Below, piece after piece: positions 1 through 5,882 of a DNA stretch of 7,041 nt. The notes beneath the pieces were generated by a model. The model worked only from the letters and a program-made list of their open reading frames with translations, had not been told where the DNA came from and searched no databases. Positions within the stretch are counted from its first letter, which is position 1, and each line of letters starts with the position of its first letter. The position numbers and the translations under genes are program-made. The stretch is from JASGCK01 sp031430035 (lineage in GTDB: Bacteria > Pseudomonadota > Gammaproteobacteria > Burkholderiales > Burkholderiaceae_C), in contig JANPAS010000067.1 of assembly GCA_031430035.1 (NCBI GenBank), forward strand, positions 1 through 7,041. Reading direction: 5' to 3'.

Positions 1-112
1 ACAAACCGCCATCGACACTCAAGTTTTTGGCTCACCCACCTTTGTGATTGAAGGTGAGCTATTTTGGGGTCAAGACCGTTTAGATTTTGTAGAGCGCAAG
101 CTGGCGGCTTAA
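1..112 (+). CDS. 2-hydroxychromene-2-carboxylate isomerase-like protein, C-terminal end (partial)
   Basis: Only the last 36 codons and a TAA stop are present; the 5' part lies outside the window. The frame starts at base 2. The peptide contains VFGSPTFVIEGELFWGQDRL, the typical C-terminal part of the thioredoxin/DsbA-fold HCCA isomerase family (related to NahD and GST kappa). In that family the SPTF stretch is the cis-proline loop after the catalytic helix, and FWGQDRL precedes the last helix. Characterised members isomerise 2-hydroxychromene-2-carboxylate in naphthalene breakdown using glutathione. Many Burkholderiales carry such a gene with no aromatic pathway beside it, so the real substrate cannot be told from this fragment. 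It ends 14 bases before the converging corA-like gene. The family call is firm; the substrate is open. Confidence 0.85.
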   Translation, partial: QTAIDTQVFGSPTFVIEGELFWGQDRLDFVERKLAA

Positions 113-115
113 GAC

Positions 116-145
116 GGCGTCGACGGTTACTTCCCCGTCCGCGCC
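116..145. terminator. Possible shared hairpin terminator between converging genes
   Basis: GGCG (116-119) and GACGG (122-126) can pair with CCGTC (135-139) and CGCC (142-145). This gives a stem of about 11 pairs with one mismatch and one G-U, and an 8-base loop at 127-134. The loop contains the stop codon of the corA-like gene on the minus strand. The hairpin sits exactly where two convergent genes end, which suits a bidirectional terminator. No clear T-run follows on either strand, so intrinsic termination is only a possibility. Confidence 0.35.
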
Positions 146-1116
146 AAATACCGCTTACGCAAAAATACGGTGACTAAAACGCTGGTGACGGTTGCCATCG
201 TTCCTACTGCCCACCAAATGCCGTCGCCTCGATGTATGAGTGGCAAAAACTCAAAATTCATGCCAAAAAATCCTGTGATGAAATTAAGCGGCAAAAAAAT
301 GGCTGTCAGCGCCGTCAGGGTGCGCATGATGTCGTTGGTGCGATTACCTTGAATCGAAAAATGAATTTGAATCGCGGTCTCAATGGTTTGCTCTAGGCGC
401 CTCACGTGATGCGCCACGCGTTCAATGTGTTCCAGCACATCGCGTGAGCGTACTTTGAGTAAGTCGGTCTCCCGCACAACCAGCACGTCTGTGCTTGCTG
501 TGGCCCAAGTGTTTAGCTCATCAATCCACTCTTGCACCGCAGCGCGTTGGTCTTCGCAGGTATCGTCTAGTTGGTGCAGACGCATCCGCGCGATCAAGAG
601 CGCGTCCCAATCGCCAAAGCGTTTGGTCGTGCTGAGCAAACGCGCTTGCCAGTGATCTAAGGTTTGGGTTAGATCACGCCGCAGGTCAAGATACGCATCC
701 ACCATTTGATTCACCATACGCAGCATCAAGTCGGCAGGGTGAGTGGGTTGGCGGCTTGCGGGCGTGTCTTTAAGACGCTGGGCAAAGCTATCGCGCACCG
801 CGCAATCTTCGGGGTGAACGCTTAAAATCACTTTATCTAGCACGACAAACGCAACGGGACTGGTGTCGATATTGATGAGCTGGGCGGCAGCTTTAGCCCC
901 ACCAACCGTGAGCCTGCGAAAGACCAAGAGGTCGTAGTCTGCGGTGTAGTCAAAGTGTGAGGGCAGCGCATCGTTGAGTAAATCGCTCACATGCAAATCG
1001 ACCAAAGCTACACCGGATAAGGCTTGCAGGCGATTTTGTATCGCCTCTAAGTTGGCCGCTAGTTCGCTACGCGCAAGGCTTAGCCAAGTAAATTGGGGAA
1101 AAGTAGTCTCTAACAT
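127..1116 (-). CDS. corA: CorA-family divalent cation (Mg2+) transporter
   Basis: The protein is 329 aa, about the usual CorA length of 310-370. It has a large cytoplasmic N-terminal domain with a long helical region at about 130-260, then two membrane helices at about 264-288 and 304-320. The signature GMN motif is at 285-287, at the end of the first helix, within FFGMNFEFLP. In CorA this motif forms the selectivity loop at the mouth of a pentameric inner-membrane channel for Mg2+, and in some members Co2+ or Ni2+. ZntB-type zinc transporters share the fold, so ion specificity is not proven. The C-terminus is basic (LRKRYLARTGK), as expected for a cytoplasmic tail. I chose the ATG at 1116; an in-frame TTG at 1128 would add four residues. 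Neither start has a good Shine-Dalgarno sequence. The gene is divergent from the SseB-domain gene, with 43 bases between the starts. Confidence 0.9.
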   Translation of the reverse strand: MLETTFPQFTWLSLARSELAANLEAIQNRLQALSGVALVDLHVSDLLNDALPSHFDYTADYDLLVFRRLTVGGAKAAAQLINIDTSPVAFVVLDKVILSVHPEDCAVRDSFAQRLKDTPASRQPTHPADLMLRMVNQMVDAYLDLRRDLTQTLDHWQARLLSTTKRFGDWDALLIARMRLHQLDDTCEDQRAAVQEWIDELNTWATASTDVLVVRETDLLKVRSRDVLEHIERVAHHVRRLEQTIETAIQIHFSIQGNRTNDIMRTLTALTAIFLPLNFITGFFGMNFEFLPLIHRGDGIWWAVGTMATVTSVLVTVFLRKRYLARTGK

Positions 1117-1117
1117 G

Positions 1118-1144
1118 TTTGCGTGCAAAATAAAGGAGCTTTAT
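1118..1144. promoter_or_regulatory. Two adjacent inverted repeats between the divergent corA-like and sseB-like genes
   Basis: The 43-base divergent gap holds two short perfect inverted repeats. TTTGC-GT-GCAAA is at 1118-1129, and ATAAAG-GAG-CTTTAT is at 1130-1144. They abut and together fill most of the gap. They could be binding sites for a regulator acting on one or both genes, or could form part of the promoters. I see no convincing -35/-10 pair. The arms are only 5 and 6 bases, so chance is not excluded. Confidence 0.35.
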
Positions 1145-1159
1145 CGTAAAGGGTTTTGA

Positions 1160-1525
1160 ATGATGCAAAACAATAATCAACGTAGCTTAGCCGCACTGCG
1201 CACTTTGCTGGATACCAATGTCCACGTACTCGGCAACATGGACGACGATGGGGGGAACCTTCGCGTTCAAAATGGCAAAGCTCACTACGGCACAGTCGCC
1301 ACGCCATTTTTTTCCAGTCTCGATGTTCTGCAGCAATCGGTTGATTTCTCGCAGGCCTATTTGTCCATGCCAGCAAGGACACTGTTTGAGCTATTACCCA
1401 ATACGGATTTTTTATTGAACCCTCGCTCAATCGATCGGCAAGCACTTCCCCGAGAGCTCGTCCAGCAATTACTGAAACCGCAGACGATGGTTGCTAAATT
1501 CAGATCTCTTTTGAGCTTACGCTAA
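1160..1525 (+). CDS. Small SseB N-terminal-domain protein
   Basis: This 121-aa protein has no signal peptide or membrane segment and is probably cytoplasmic. Its pattern matches the SseB N-terminal domain: an LLDTNVHVLG strand near 16-25, a PFFSSLDVLQ stretch at 49-58 (family PxFTSxexL), an LSMPARTLFELL helix at 68-79, and a DFLLNPRS strand at 83-90 followed by an LPRELVQQLL helix. SseB was named for enhanced serine sensitivity in E. coli; its biochemical role is poorly defined. This protein consists of the single domain only. An AAAGGG ribosome site lies at 1148-1153, six bases before the ATG at 1160. A second ATG at 1163 is also possible. Its TAA stop overlaps the stop of the converging hydroxylase gene. 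Confidence 0.75.
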   Translation: MMQNNNQRSLAALRTLLDTNVHVLGNMDDDGGNLRVQNGKAHYGTVATPFFSSLDVLQQSVDFSQAYLSMPARTLFELLPNTDFLLNPRSIDRQALPRELVQQLLKPQTMVAKFRSLLSLR

Positions 1526-2196
1526 GGCTGGTATTTGTCCGCGCGCATCCATTTGGTGGCGATCCACTTCTCGCCAGCAATCACAGGCGCACCGCCGTGT
1601 AATGTGTTCGCATCCACCTGACCTTGGTCGTCCACATATTCAAAATAAATCGCCGCGCCTTTTTTGGGGGTAATGGCTAAGCCTAGTGGCGGAAAAATAG
1701 TCTCACCACCGCCCTCTACGTCATTCAAATACAAAATAAGCGTACTCACGCGTTGCCCACCTTTGGCGATATGCGCTGCGCTGCCAGGTTGCTCGGGTGG
1801 GAAATAATCGAAATGCGGTTTGTATTCGCCGCCAATTTTGTAATTGAGGATTTGCAAGCCTTCGCCATTTTCAATAGGCCAATGCATCACGGCGGCAATG
1901 CGCGCATCCAGCTTCGCAATAAAAGCGGTTTCGTTCACATGAAAGAACGTGCCATAGCTGCTACGGTCTTGAATCACCTCATACTTGCCGGTTGTCGGAT
2001 CGACGATGGTCGATTGCTTAAGCTTGGCACGCGAGAGCTCGATGAGTTCGTCGCATTCTTCGTGCGACAGCAAATTGTCAAACAAAGCTACCTCGGGTTG
2101 CTCGATGCGCATGGAGACAAATATTTCGCGATCTACCGTTTGAATGCGGCGTGTGGTGCGCGGTAGGCGTGGAAAAACGCTGGCGGTAGAAGTCAT
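1522..2196 (-). CDS. 2OG-Fe(II) oxygenase, prolyl 4-hydroxylase alpha-subunit type
   Basis: The protein is 224 aa, of which about residues 30-218 form the oxygenase domain. The double-stranded beta-helix iron site is complete: H128 and D130 in KPHFDYF, and distal H200 in TLHGGAPV. K210 in GEKWIATKW is placed to bind the 2-oxoglutarate carboxylate. RSSYGTFF (78-85) and LQILNYKIGGEYKPH are typical of collagen-type prolyl 4-hydroxylases. The expected reaction is O2- and 2OG-dependent hydroxylation of a prolyl residue. Bacterial targets are mostly unknown and none is visible here. The frame stays open back to 2268 inside hemB, but the ATG at 2196 fits best: it is 16 bases after the hemB stop and matches where homologues begin. 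It is probably co-transcribed with hemB. No signal peptide is seen. Confidence 0.9.
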   Translation of the reverse strand: MTSTASVFPRLPRTTRRIQTVDREIFVSMRIEQPEVALFDNLLSHEECDELIELSRAKLKQSTIVDPTTGKYEVIQDRSSYGTFFHVNETAFIAKLDARIAAVMHWPIENGEGLQILNYKIGGEYKPHFDYFPPEQPGSAAHIAKGGQRVSTLILYLNDVEGGGETIFPPLGLAITPKKGAAIYFEYVDDQGQVDANTLHGGAPVIAGEKWIATKWMRADKYQP

Positions 2197-2212
2197 GAGT
2201 GAGCTTTCTAAA

Positions 2213-3226
2213 TTAGGTTGCCGATAGTAACCGCGCCGCATCGCGTGCAAAGTAGGTGAGCACGCCATCCGCGCCAGCGCGTTTAAACGCCATCAGCGAC
2301 TCCATCATCACCGCGTCGTGGTCTAGCCAACCGTTTTGTGCAGCCGCTTTCAGCATGGCGTATTCACCGCTGACTTGATACGCAAACGTGGGCATGGCGA
2401 ACTCGTCTTTGACGCGGCGCACCACGTCCAGATACGGCATCCCAGGTTTCACCATCACCATGTCTGCGCCCTCCGCAATATCCAGCGCCACTTCGCGCAG
2501 CGCCTCATCAGAATTGGCGTAGTCCATCTGATACACCTTCTTGTCAGCCTTGCCCAGATTGCCCGCCGAACCCACCGCATCGCGGAACGGCCCGTAAAAC
2601 GCAGACGCATATTTGGCGCTGTACGCCATGATGCGTGTGTGGACTAATCCCTTGGCTTCTAGCGCTGCACGAATCGCGCCGATCCGCCCATCCATCATGT
2701 CGGACGGCGCGACGATGTCCACGCCCGCCTCGGCTTGCACCAAGGCTTGTTTAACTAATACGGCTGTGGTGGTGTCGTTCACGATGTAGCCCGCGTCGTC
2801 CAGCAAGCCATCTTGTCCGTGGCTGGTATACGGGTCAAGCGCCACGTCGGTCATGATGCCAAGGCTTGGAAATTCTTTTTTAAGCGCTGCCACTACACGT
2901 GGCACCAATCCCTTTGGGTTCCAAGCCTCATCGCCTGTTGGGTTTTTGAGTGATACGTCAATGACGGGAAAGAGTGCCATCACGGGGATGCCCAGACGCG
3001 CGCAATCTTCGGCCACAGGGAGCAGTAAATCCAGCGACAACCGTTCCACGCCTGGCATCGATCCAACCGCTTGTCGCTGGTTCCGTCCATCCAGCACAAA
3101 GACGGGATAAATCAAGTCATGGGCGGTGAGCGTGTTCTCGCGCATCATGCTGCGACTAAACGCATCCCTACGCATACGGCGCGGGCGTGAGGCTGGGAAG
3201 GCAGGCAGGGGTGTGGAATAAGTCAT
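2213..3226 (-). CDS. hemB: Porphobilinogen synthase (delta-aminolevulinic acid dehydratase)
   Basis: This cytoplasmic enzyme joins two 5-aminolevulinate molecules into porphobilinogen in haem and sirohaem synthesis. The 337-aa protein is full length. The two Schiff-base lysines are visible: K205 in YSAKYASAFYGPF and K260 in MVKPGMPYLD. Metal-site residues are in TDVALDPYTSHGQDG (126-140). There, aspartate and alanine replace the cysteines of zinc enzymes (DVCLCxYTxHGHCG), which marks the Mg-responsive type known from Pseudomonas aeruginosa. The basic arginine-rich N-terminus (RPRRMRRDAFSR) is also typical. The ATG at 3226 is the natural start, although no strong Shine-Dalgarno sequence precedes it. 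The hydroxylase gene follows 16 bases downstream, and a cupin-like gene diverges 32 bases upstream. Confidence 0.98.
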   Translation of the reverse strand: MTYSTPLPAFPASRPRRMRRDAFSRSMMRENTLTAHDLIYPVFVLDGRNQRQAVGSMPGVERLSLDLLLPVAEDCARLGIPVMALFPVIDVSLKNPTGDEAWNPKGLVPRVVAALKKEFPSLGIMTDVALDPYTSHGQDGLLDDAGYIVNDTTTAVLVKQALVQAEAGVDIVAPSDMMDGRIGAIRAALEAKGLVHTRIMAYSAKYASAFYGPFRDAVGSAGNLGKADKKVYQMDYANSDEALREVALDIAEGADMVMVKPGMPYLDVVRRVKDEFAMPTFAYQVSGEYAMLKAAAQNGWLDHDAVMMESLMAFKRAGADGVLTYFARDAARLLSAT

Positions 3227-3258
3227 AGCTATGATTGTGCCAAATTACAAGAGTACAT

Positions 3259-3648
3259 ATGACGACATTCACAAAAACCATTCTTTTTACCGACACGGAT
3301 GGCAAGGCTCGCTTTAAAGACGAGAGCATCCCACTGGGCGAGGGCGCACCTGCCGCGATGCTGTCCGAGCTTTTTGCCAGCGGTGGTTATCAGCTACGCC
3401 ATAGCCCTGTCGGTTTTCGCAGTCAATTTCATTGCACGGGCGCAGTCGCGCAGTGGGTGTTCATCTTGCAAGGCCGCATGGGTATTGGGCTGCAGGACGG
3501 AACGCTGCGCGAATTTAAAGCTGGGGAGCATTTTTATTCTGCCGATCATCTGCCTGCGGGCGCTACGTTTGATGCAGCACTGCACGGCCACTGGAGCTGC
3601 CAAATAGGGGAAGACCCTCTGGTGACGTTGTTTGTACGTGGCACATAA
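3259..3648 (+). CDS. Small cupin-like protein of unknown function
   Basis: The 129-aa protein has no signal peptide and resembles a single-domain cupin. The first half of the barrel includes GFRSQFHCTGAVAQWVFILQ (52-71), then a G-x-(I/L) turn (GRMGIGLQDG). A second motif-like stretch is AGEHFYSADHLP (88-99), followed by GHWSCQIG. In a standard cupin, motif 1 carries two histidines and a glutamate. Here only H58 is obvious, and Q65 sits near where the glutamate is expected. Metal binding and enzyme activity are therefore uncertain; a small-molecule binding or vestigial role is possible. The frame extends to a TTG at 3235, but the ATG at 3259 has a purine-rich AAGAG just upstream and is preferred. 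It is divergent from hemB and 60 bases ahead of the importer genes, in the same direction. Confidence 0.6.
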   Translation: MTTFTKTILFTDTDGKARFKDESIPLGEGAPAAMLSELFASGGYQLRHSPVGFRSQFHCTGAVAQWVFILQGRMGIGLQDGTLREFKAGEHFYSADHLPAGATFDAALHGHWSCQIGEDPLVTLFVRGT

Positions 3649-3649
3649 T

Positions 3650-3685
3650 TTGCATACACTTTTGCATACACTTTTGCGTACCTTT
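3650..3685 (+). repeat. Three tandem 12-bp units upstream of the binding-protein gene
   Basis: TTGCATACACTT occurs twice in perfect tandem (3650-3661 and 3662-3673). A degenerate third unit, TTGCGTACCTTT, follows at 3674-3685. The array starts one base after the cupin stop and lies 23 bases before the binding-protein ATG. The core TGCATACA is nearly self-complementary (6 of 8 positions), like many small dimer operators. It may be a regulator-binding array for the importer-glcE transcript, or a slippage product with no function. Confidence 0.6.
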
Positions 3686-3708
3686 CTCTTCAATTTTTTG
3701 GAATCACT

Positions 3709-4494
3709 ATGAACTTAACTAGACGACTACTGGCTACTTTTGCTGCTTCTTTATTGCTGTGCAACATGGCGCAGGCGCAAAACGCGCTAGACGACGTGAT
3801 GAAAAATAAGAAGATCACCATCGGTGTGCTCACCGACTTTCCGCCCTACGGCTTTGTGGGCGCTGACCTCAAATCGCAGGGACTGGACATTGACATGGCC
3901 AATTACATCGGCGCCAAATTGGGCGTTGCTGTAGAGTTAGTGCCGACGACCAGCGCGAATCGTATTCCGTATTTGCAAACTAAAAAAGCCGACATCGTGA
4001 TTGCGACGCTGGGCAAAAACCCAGAGCGCGAAAAAGTAATCGATTTCACATCGGCCTACTCGCCATTCTTTCAGGCTGTTTTTGCGGCTAAGAGTTTGAA
4101 TATCAAAAGCTTTGCTGATCTCGCTGGTAAATCCGTTGGCGTCACACGCGGTGCAATGGAAGATCAAGAGCTAGGAAAGGTCGCGCCAGCTGGCGTGGAC
4201 GTGAAGCGCTTTGAAGACAACGCGGGCACGATTTCCGCCTTCACATCGGGGCAAGTGCAGTTGATTGCCACGGGCGCATCGGTGGCGGGCAACATCATGG
4301 CGAAGAGCCCACAATTGAACACGGAATACAAGTTGCTACTCAAAGACTCGCCTAACTTTATTGGCGTTGGTAAAGGCGAAGACAAGCTGCGTCTTAAAGT
4401 CAATGAGATTTTGGCTGCGGCCAAAAAGAGCGGCGATCTCGACAAGATGGCGCAAAAGTGGCTGGGCAGACCCGCAGGGGATCTCCCGCTGTAA
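3709..4494 (+). CDS. ABC transporter periplasmic substrate-binding protein, family 3
   Basis: The 261-aa precursor starts with a signal peptide: RR at 5-6, a hydrophobic core, and an AQA cleavage site with cutting expected after A23. The rest matches the family 3 solute-binding fold, which captures polar amino acids or related small solutes for the ABC importer. Landmarks are ITIGVLTDFPPYGF (36-49), GLDIDMANYIGAKLG (58-72), R107 in KNPEREKVIDF (the family's ligand-carboxylate arginine) and SFADLAGKSVGVTRG (134-148). Where HisJ-type proteins have the aspartate that binds the alpha-amino group (GRxDAxxxD), this protein reads GQVQLIATG, ending in G189. The ligand may therefore not be a standard alpha-amino acid. 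GGAA at about 3700-3703 can serve as the ribosome site. Immediately after the stop the tail is repeated in frame. Two permease genes follow. Confidence 0.93.
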   Translation: MNLTRRLLATFAASLLLCNMAQAQNALDDVMKNKKITIGVLTDFPPYGFVGADLKSQGLDIDMANYIGAKLGVAVELVPTTSANRIPYLQTKKADIVIATLGKNPEREKVIDFTSAYSPFFQAVFAAKSLNIKSFADLAGKSVGVTRGAMEDQELGKVAPAGVDVKRFEDNAGTISAFTSGQVQLIATGASVAGNIMAKSPQLNTEYKLLLKDSPNFIGVGKGEDKLRLKVNEILAAAKKSGDLDKMAQKWLGRPAGDLPL

Positions 4495-4518
4495 GCGGCG
4501 GGCGATTTGCCACTCTAA
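4471..4518 (+). repeat. In-frame duplicated C-terminal tail of the binding protein, with two stop codons
   Basis: Bases 4471-4494 encode PAGDLPL and TAA. Bases 4495-4518, directly adjacent and in the same frame, encode AAGDLPL and TAA. Six of seven residues and the stop match, yet only 16 of 24 bases are identical. Of the six conserved codons, five differ synonymously; only GAT is unchanged. The second copy is not translated unless the first TAA is read through. The pattern suggests two related but diverged gene ends joined together rather than a recent slippage duplication. Confidence 0.85.
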
Positions 4519-4521
4519 ATC

Positions 4522-5205
4522 TTGCTCATCCAACTCGACTTCCTCGCCGTTCTTAGCGAATGGCCTTTGCTGGCCAAAGGCATCGCTTGGACGATAGGAC
4601 TGACGATCATCGCGGCTACGTTGGGCGTGGCTTTGGGGGTCGTTTGCGCATGGACTCGGGTGTATGGCTCACCGTTCTTTAAAGCGGTCGTTGGCAGTTA
4701 CGTCGAACTGATTCGTAACACGCCCTTCATCGTCCAGCTCTTTTTTATCTTTTTTGGCTTGCCTGCTGCTGGTGTGCGGCTCTCGCCCGAAGTTGCCTCC
4801 ATCATCGCCATGGTGATGAATCTTGGGGCGTATGCGGCAGAGATCGTTCGCGCGGGTATCGAGGCTACGCCGCGTGGGCAAATCTTGGCGGCGCAAAGCT
4901 TGGGGATGCGTCCGCTGCGCGTGTTCACATCTATCGTGCTGCCGCCTGCGCTGCAAACCGTCTGGCCTGCCATGGTGAGCCAAATCATCATTGTGATGCT
5001 GGGCTCGGCGGTGTGTGGGCAAATTTCGACCGAAGAGCTGAGCTACGCCGCCAACCTGATTCAGTCGCGTAACTTTAGAGCGTTTGAAAGCTTCATCATC
5101 GCGGCGTTGATCTATCTGGGGCTATCCATGGCATTGCGCAAAGCCTTATCCAGCGTGGGATCGCGGCTCATTTTTGGCCGAAGCAAGGAAGCACAGCGTG
5201 GTTGA
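4522..5205 (+). CDS. Polar amino acid-type ABC transporter permease (first of two)
   Basis: This 227-aa inner-membrane protein belongs to the HisM/HisQ permease type. Hydrophobic segments lie at about 20-45, 66-84, 90-112, 150-166 and 188-205. ELIRNTPFIVQLFFIFFGLP (62-81) is the conserved early motif. AAQSLGMRPLRVFTSIVLP (123-141) is the EAA loop that docks onto the ATPase. With its partner it should form the membrane channel fed by the binding protein. The start appears to be TTG at 4522: an in-frame stop at 4516-4518 leaves no ATG upstream, and homologues begin with a similar MLxxLDF sequence. No Shine-Dalgarno sequence is evident. TTG lies 3 bases after the second tail stop but 27 bases after the binding-protein stop. 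The 3' end overlaps or abuts the second permease gene. Confidence 0.92.
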   Translation: MLIQLDFLAVLSEWPLLAKGIAWTIGLTIIAATLGVALGVVCAWTRVYGSPFFKAVVGSYVELIRNTPFIVQLFFIFFGLPAAGVRLSPEVASIIAMVMNLGAYAAEIVRAGIEATPRGQILAAQSLGMRPLRVFTSIVLPPALQTVWPAMVSQIIIVMLGSAVCGQISTEELSYAANLIQSRNFRAFESFIIAALIYLGLSMALRKALSSVGSRLIFGRSKEAQRG

Positions 5206-5210
5206 ACGAC

Positions 5211-5873
5211 ATGGTTGAATTTTCGATTGCCACCATCTTTGAGCACTTGATTCTTGCTGCACGCTGGACGGTCTTGCTCTCGCTCATGGCGTTCGTACTG
5301 GGTGGTTTGGTTGGGTTGGCATTACTGCTTGCTCGGATCGCCAGCAAGCGTGAAGGGTTAAAGCCGCTGGGTTACGCAGTCAGTGCTTATGTGCAACTGT
5401 TTCAAGGTACGCCGCTGCTGATGCAACTCTTTCTCGCCTATTTTGGCTTGGCACTCTTTGGTGTCAAGACCAGCGCTTGGACGGCAGCAGCATTTGCGCT
5501 CACGCTCTACACCAGTGCGTTTTTGACTGAAATTTGGCGTGGCTGCGTCGAAGCCATCCCGCGTGGTCAGTGGTACGCGGCCAAGGCGGTGGGCTTTGGC
5601 TTTGTGGGCGAATTGCGCCACGTCATCCTGCCGCAAGCGGGCAAGATTGCGATTGCGCCCACGGTGGGCTTTTTGGTGCAAGTTATCAAGGGTACGGCGC
5701 TCGCGTCCGTGATCGGGTTTGTCGAACTCACCAAGGCTGGCGGCATGATTGCCAACGCTAGTTTCAAGCCGTTTCTGACCTACGCTTGCGTGGCGCTGTG
5801 TTACTTCGCACTTTGCTATCCCGTCAGCGCCTACGCGAAACGGCTAGAGCGGCGATTAGCCACGGCGCGGTAA
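5211..5873 (+). CDS. Polar amino acid-type ABC transporter permease (second of two)
   Basis: This 220-aa integral membrane protein of the HisM/ArtM type is paralogous to the preceding permease. It has hydrophobic segments at about 20-44, 66-84, 88-106, 148-166 and 188-206. YVQLFQGTPLLMQLFLAYFG (60-79) is the early permease motif. AAKAVGFGFVGELRHVILP (123-141) is the EAA loop for contact with the ATPase. KGTALASVIGFVELTKAG (160-177) is a strongly conserved late motif. I chose the ATG at 5211, five bases after the first permease stop. A TTG at 5202, overlapping that stop, would add three residues, and AAGGAA at 5185-5190 lies 11 bases before that TTG, so it cannot be excluded. No ATPase gene follows; glcE begins 9 bases downstream. 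Confidence 0.93.
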   Translation: MVEFSIATIFEHLILAARWTVLLSLMAFVLGGLVGLALLLARIASKREGLKPLGYAVSAYVQLFQGTPLLMQLFLAYFGLALFGVKTSAWTAAAFALTLYTSAFLTEIWRGCVEAIPRGQWYAAKAVGFGFVGELRHVILPQAGKIAIAPTVGFLVQVIKGTALASVIGFVELTKAGGMIANASFKPFLTYACVALCYFALCYPVSAYAKRLERRLATAR

Positions 5874-5882
5874 TATCCGTGC

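Noticed and set aside
799..812. 14-bp sequence CGCGCAATCTTCGG also present at 2999-3012
   Set aside because: Both copies fall in minus-strand coding sequence for an EDCA tetrapeptide in CorA and HemB; coincidental coding similarity is enough.
1753..2166. Open frame of 137 codons on the plus strand opposite the hydroxylase gene
   Set aside because: It mirrors a well-supported gene, has no recognisable domain and no convincing ribosome site.
2197..2268. N-terminal extension of the hydroxylase by 24 residues into hemB
   Set aside because: The extension is composed of the hemB 3' end read in another frame; the ATG at 2196 is the better start.
3235..3258. TTG start adding eight residues to the cupin-like protein
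   Set aside because: The ATG at 3259 has a purine-rich stretch just upstream; the extension would crowd the hemB start and adds no domain sequence.
3650..3685. CRISPR array or replication iterons
   Set aside because: Units are 12 bp and adjacent with no spacers, and no cas, rep or dnaA-type genes are nearby.
4669..5022. Minus-strand open frames of about 97-117 codons inside the first permease
   Set aside because: They are low-complexity, Arg/His-rich or Met/Ser-rich shadows of a clear permease gene.
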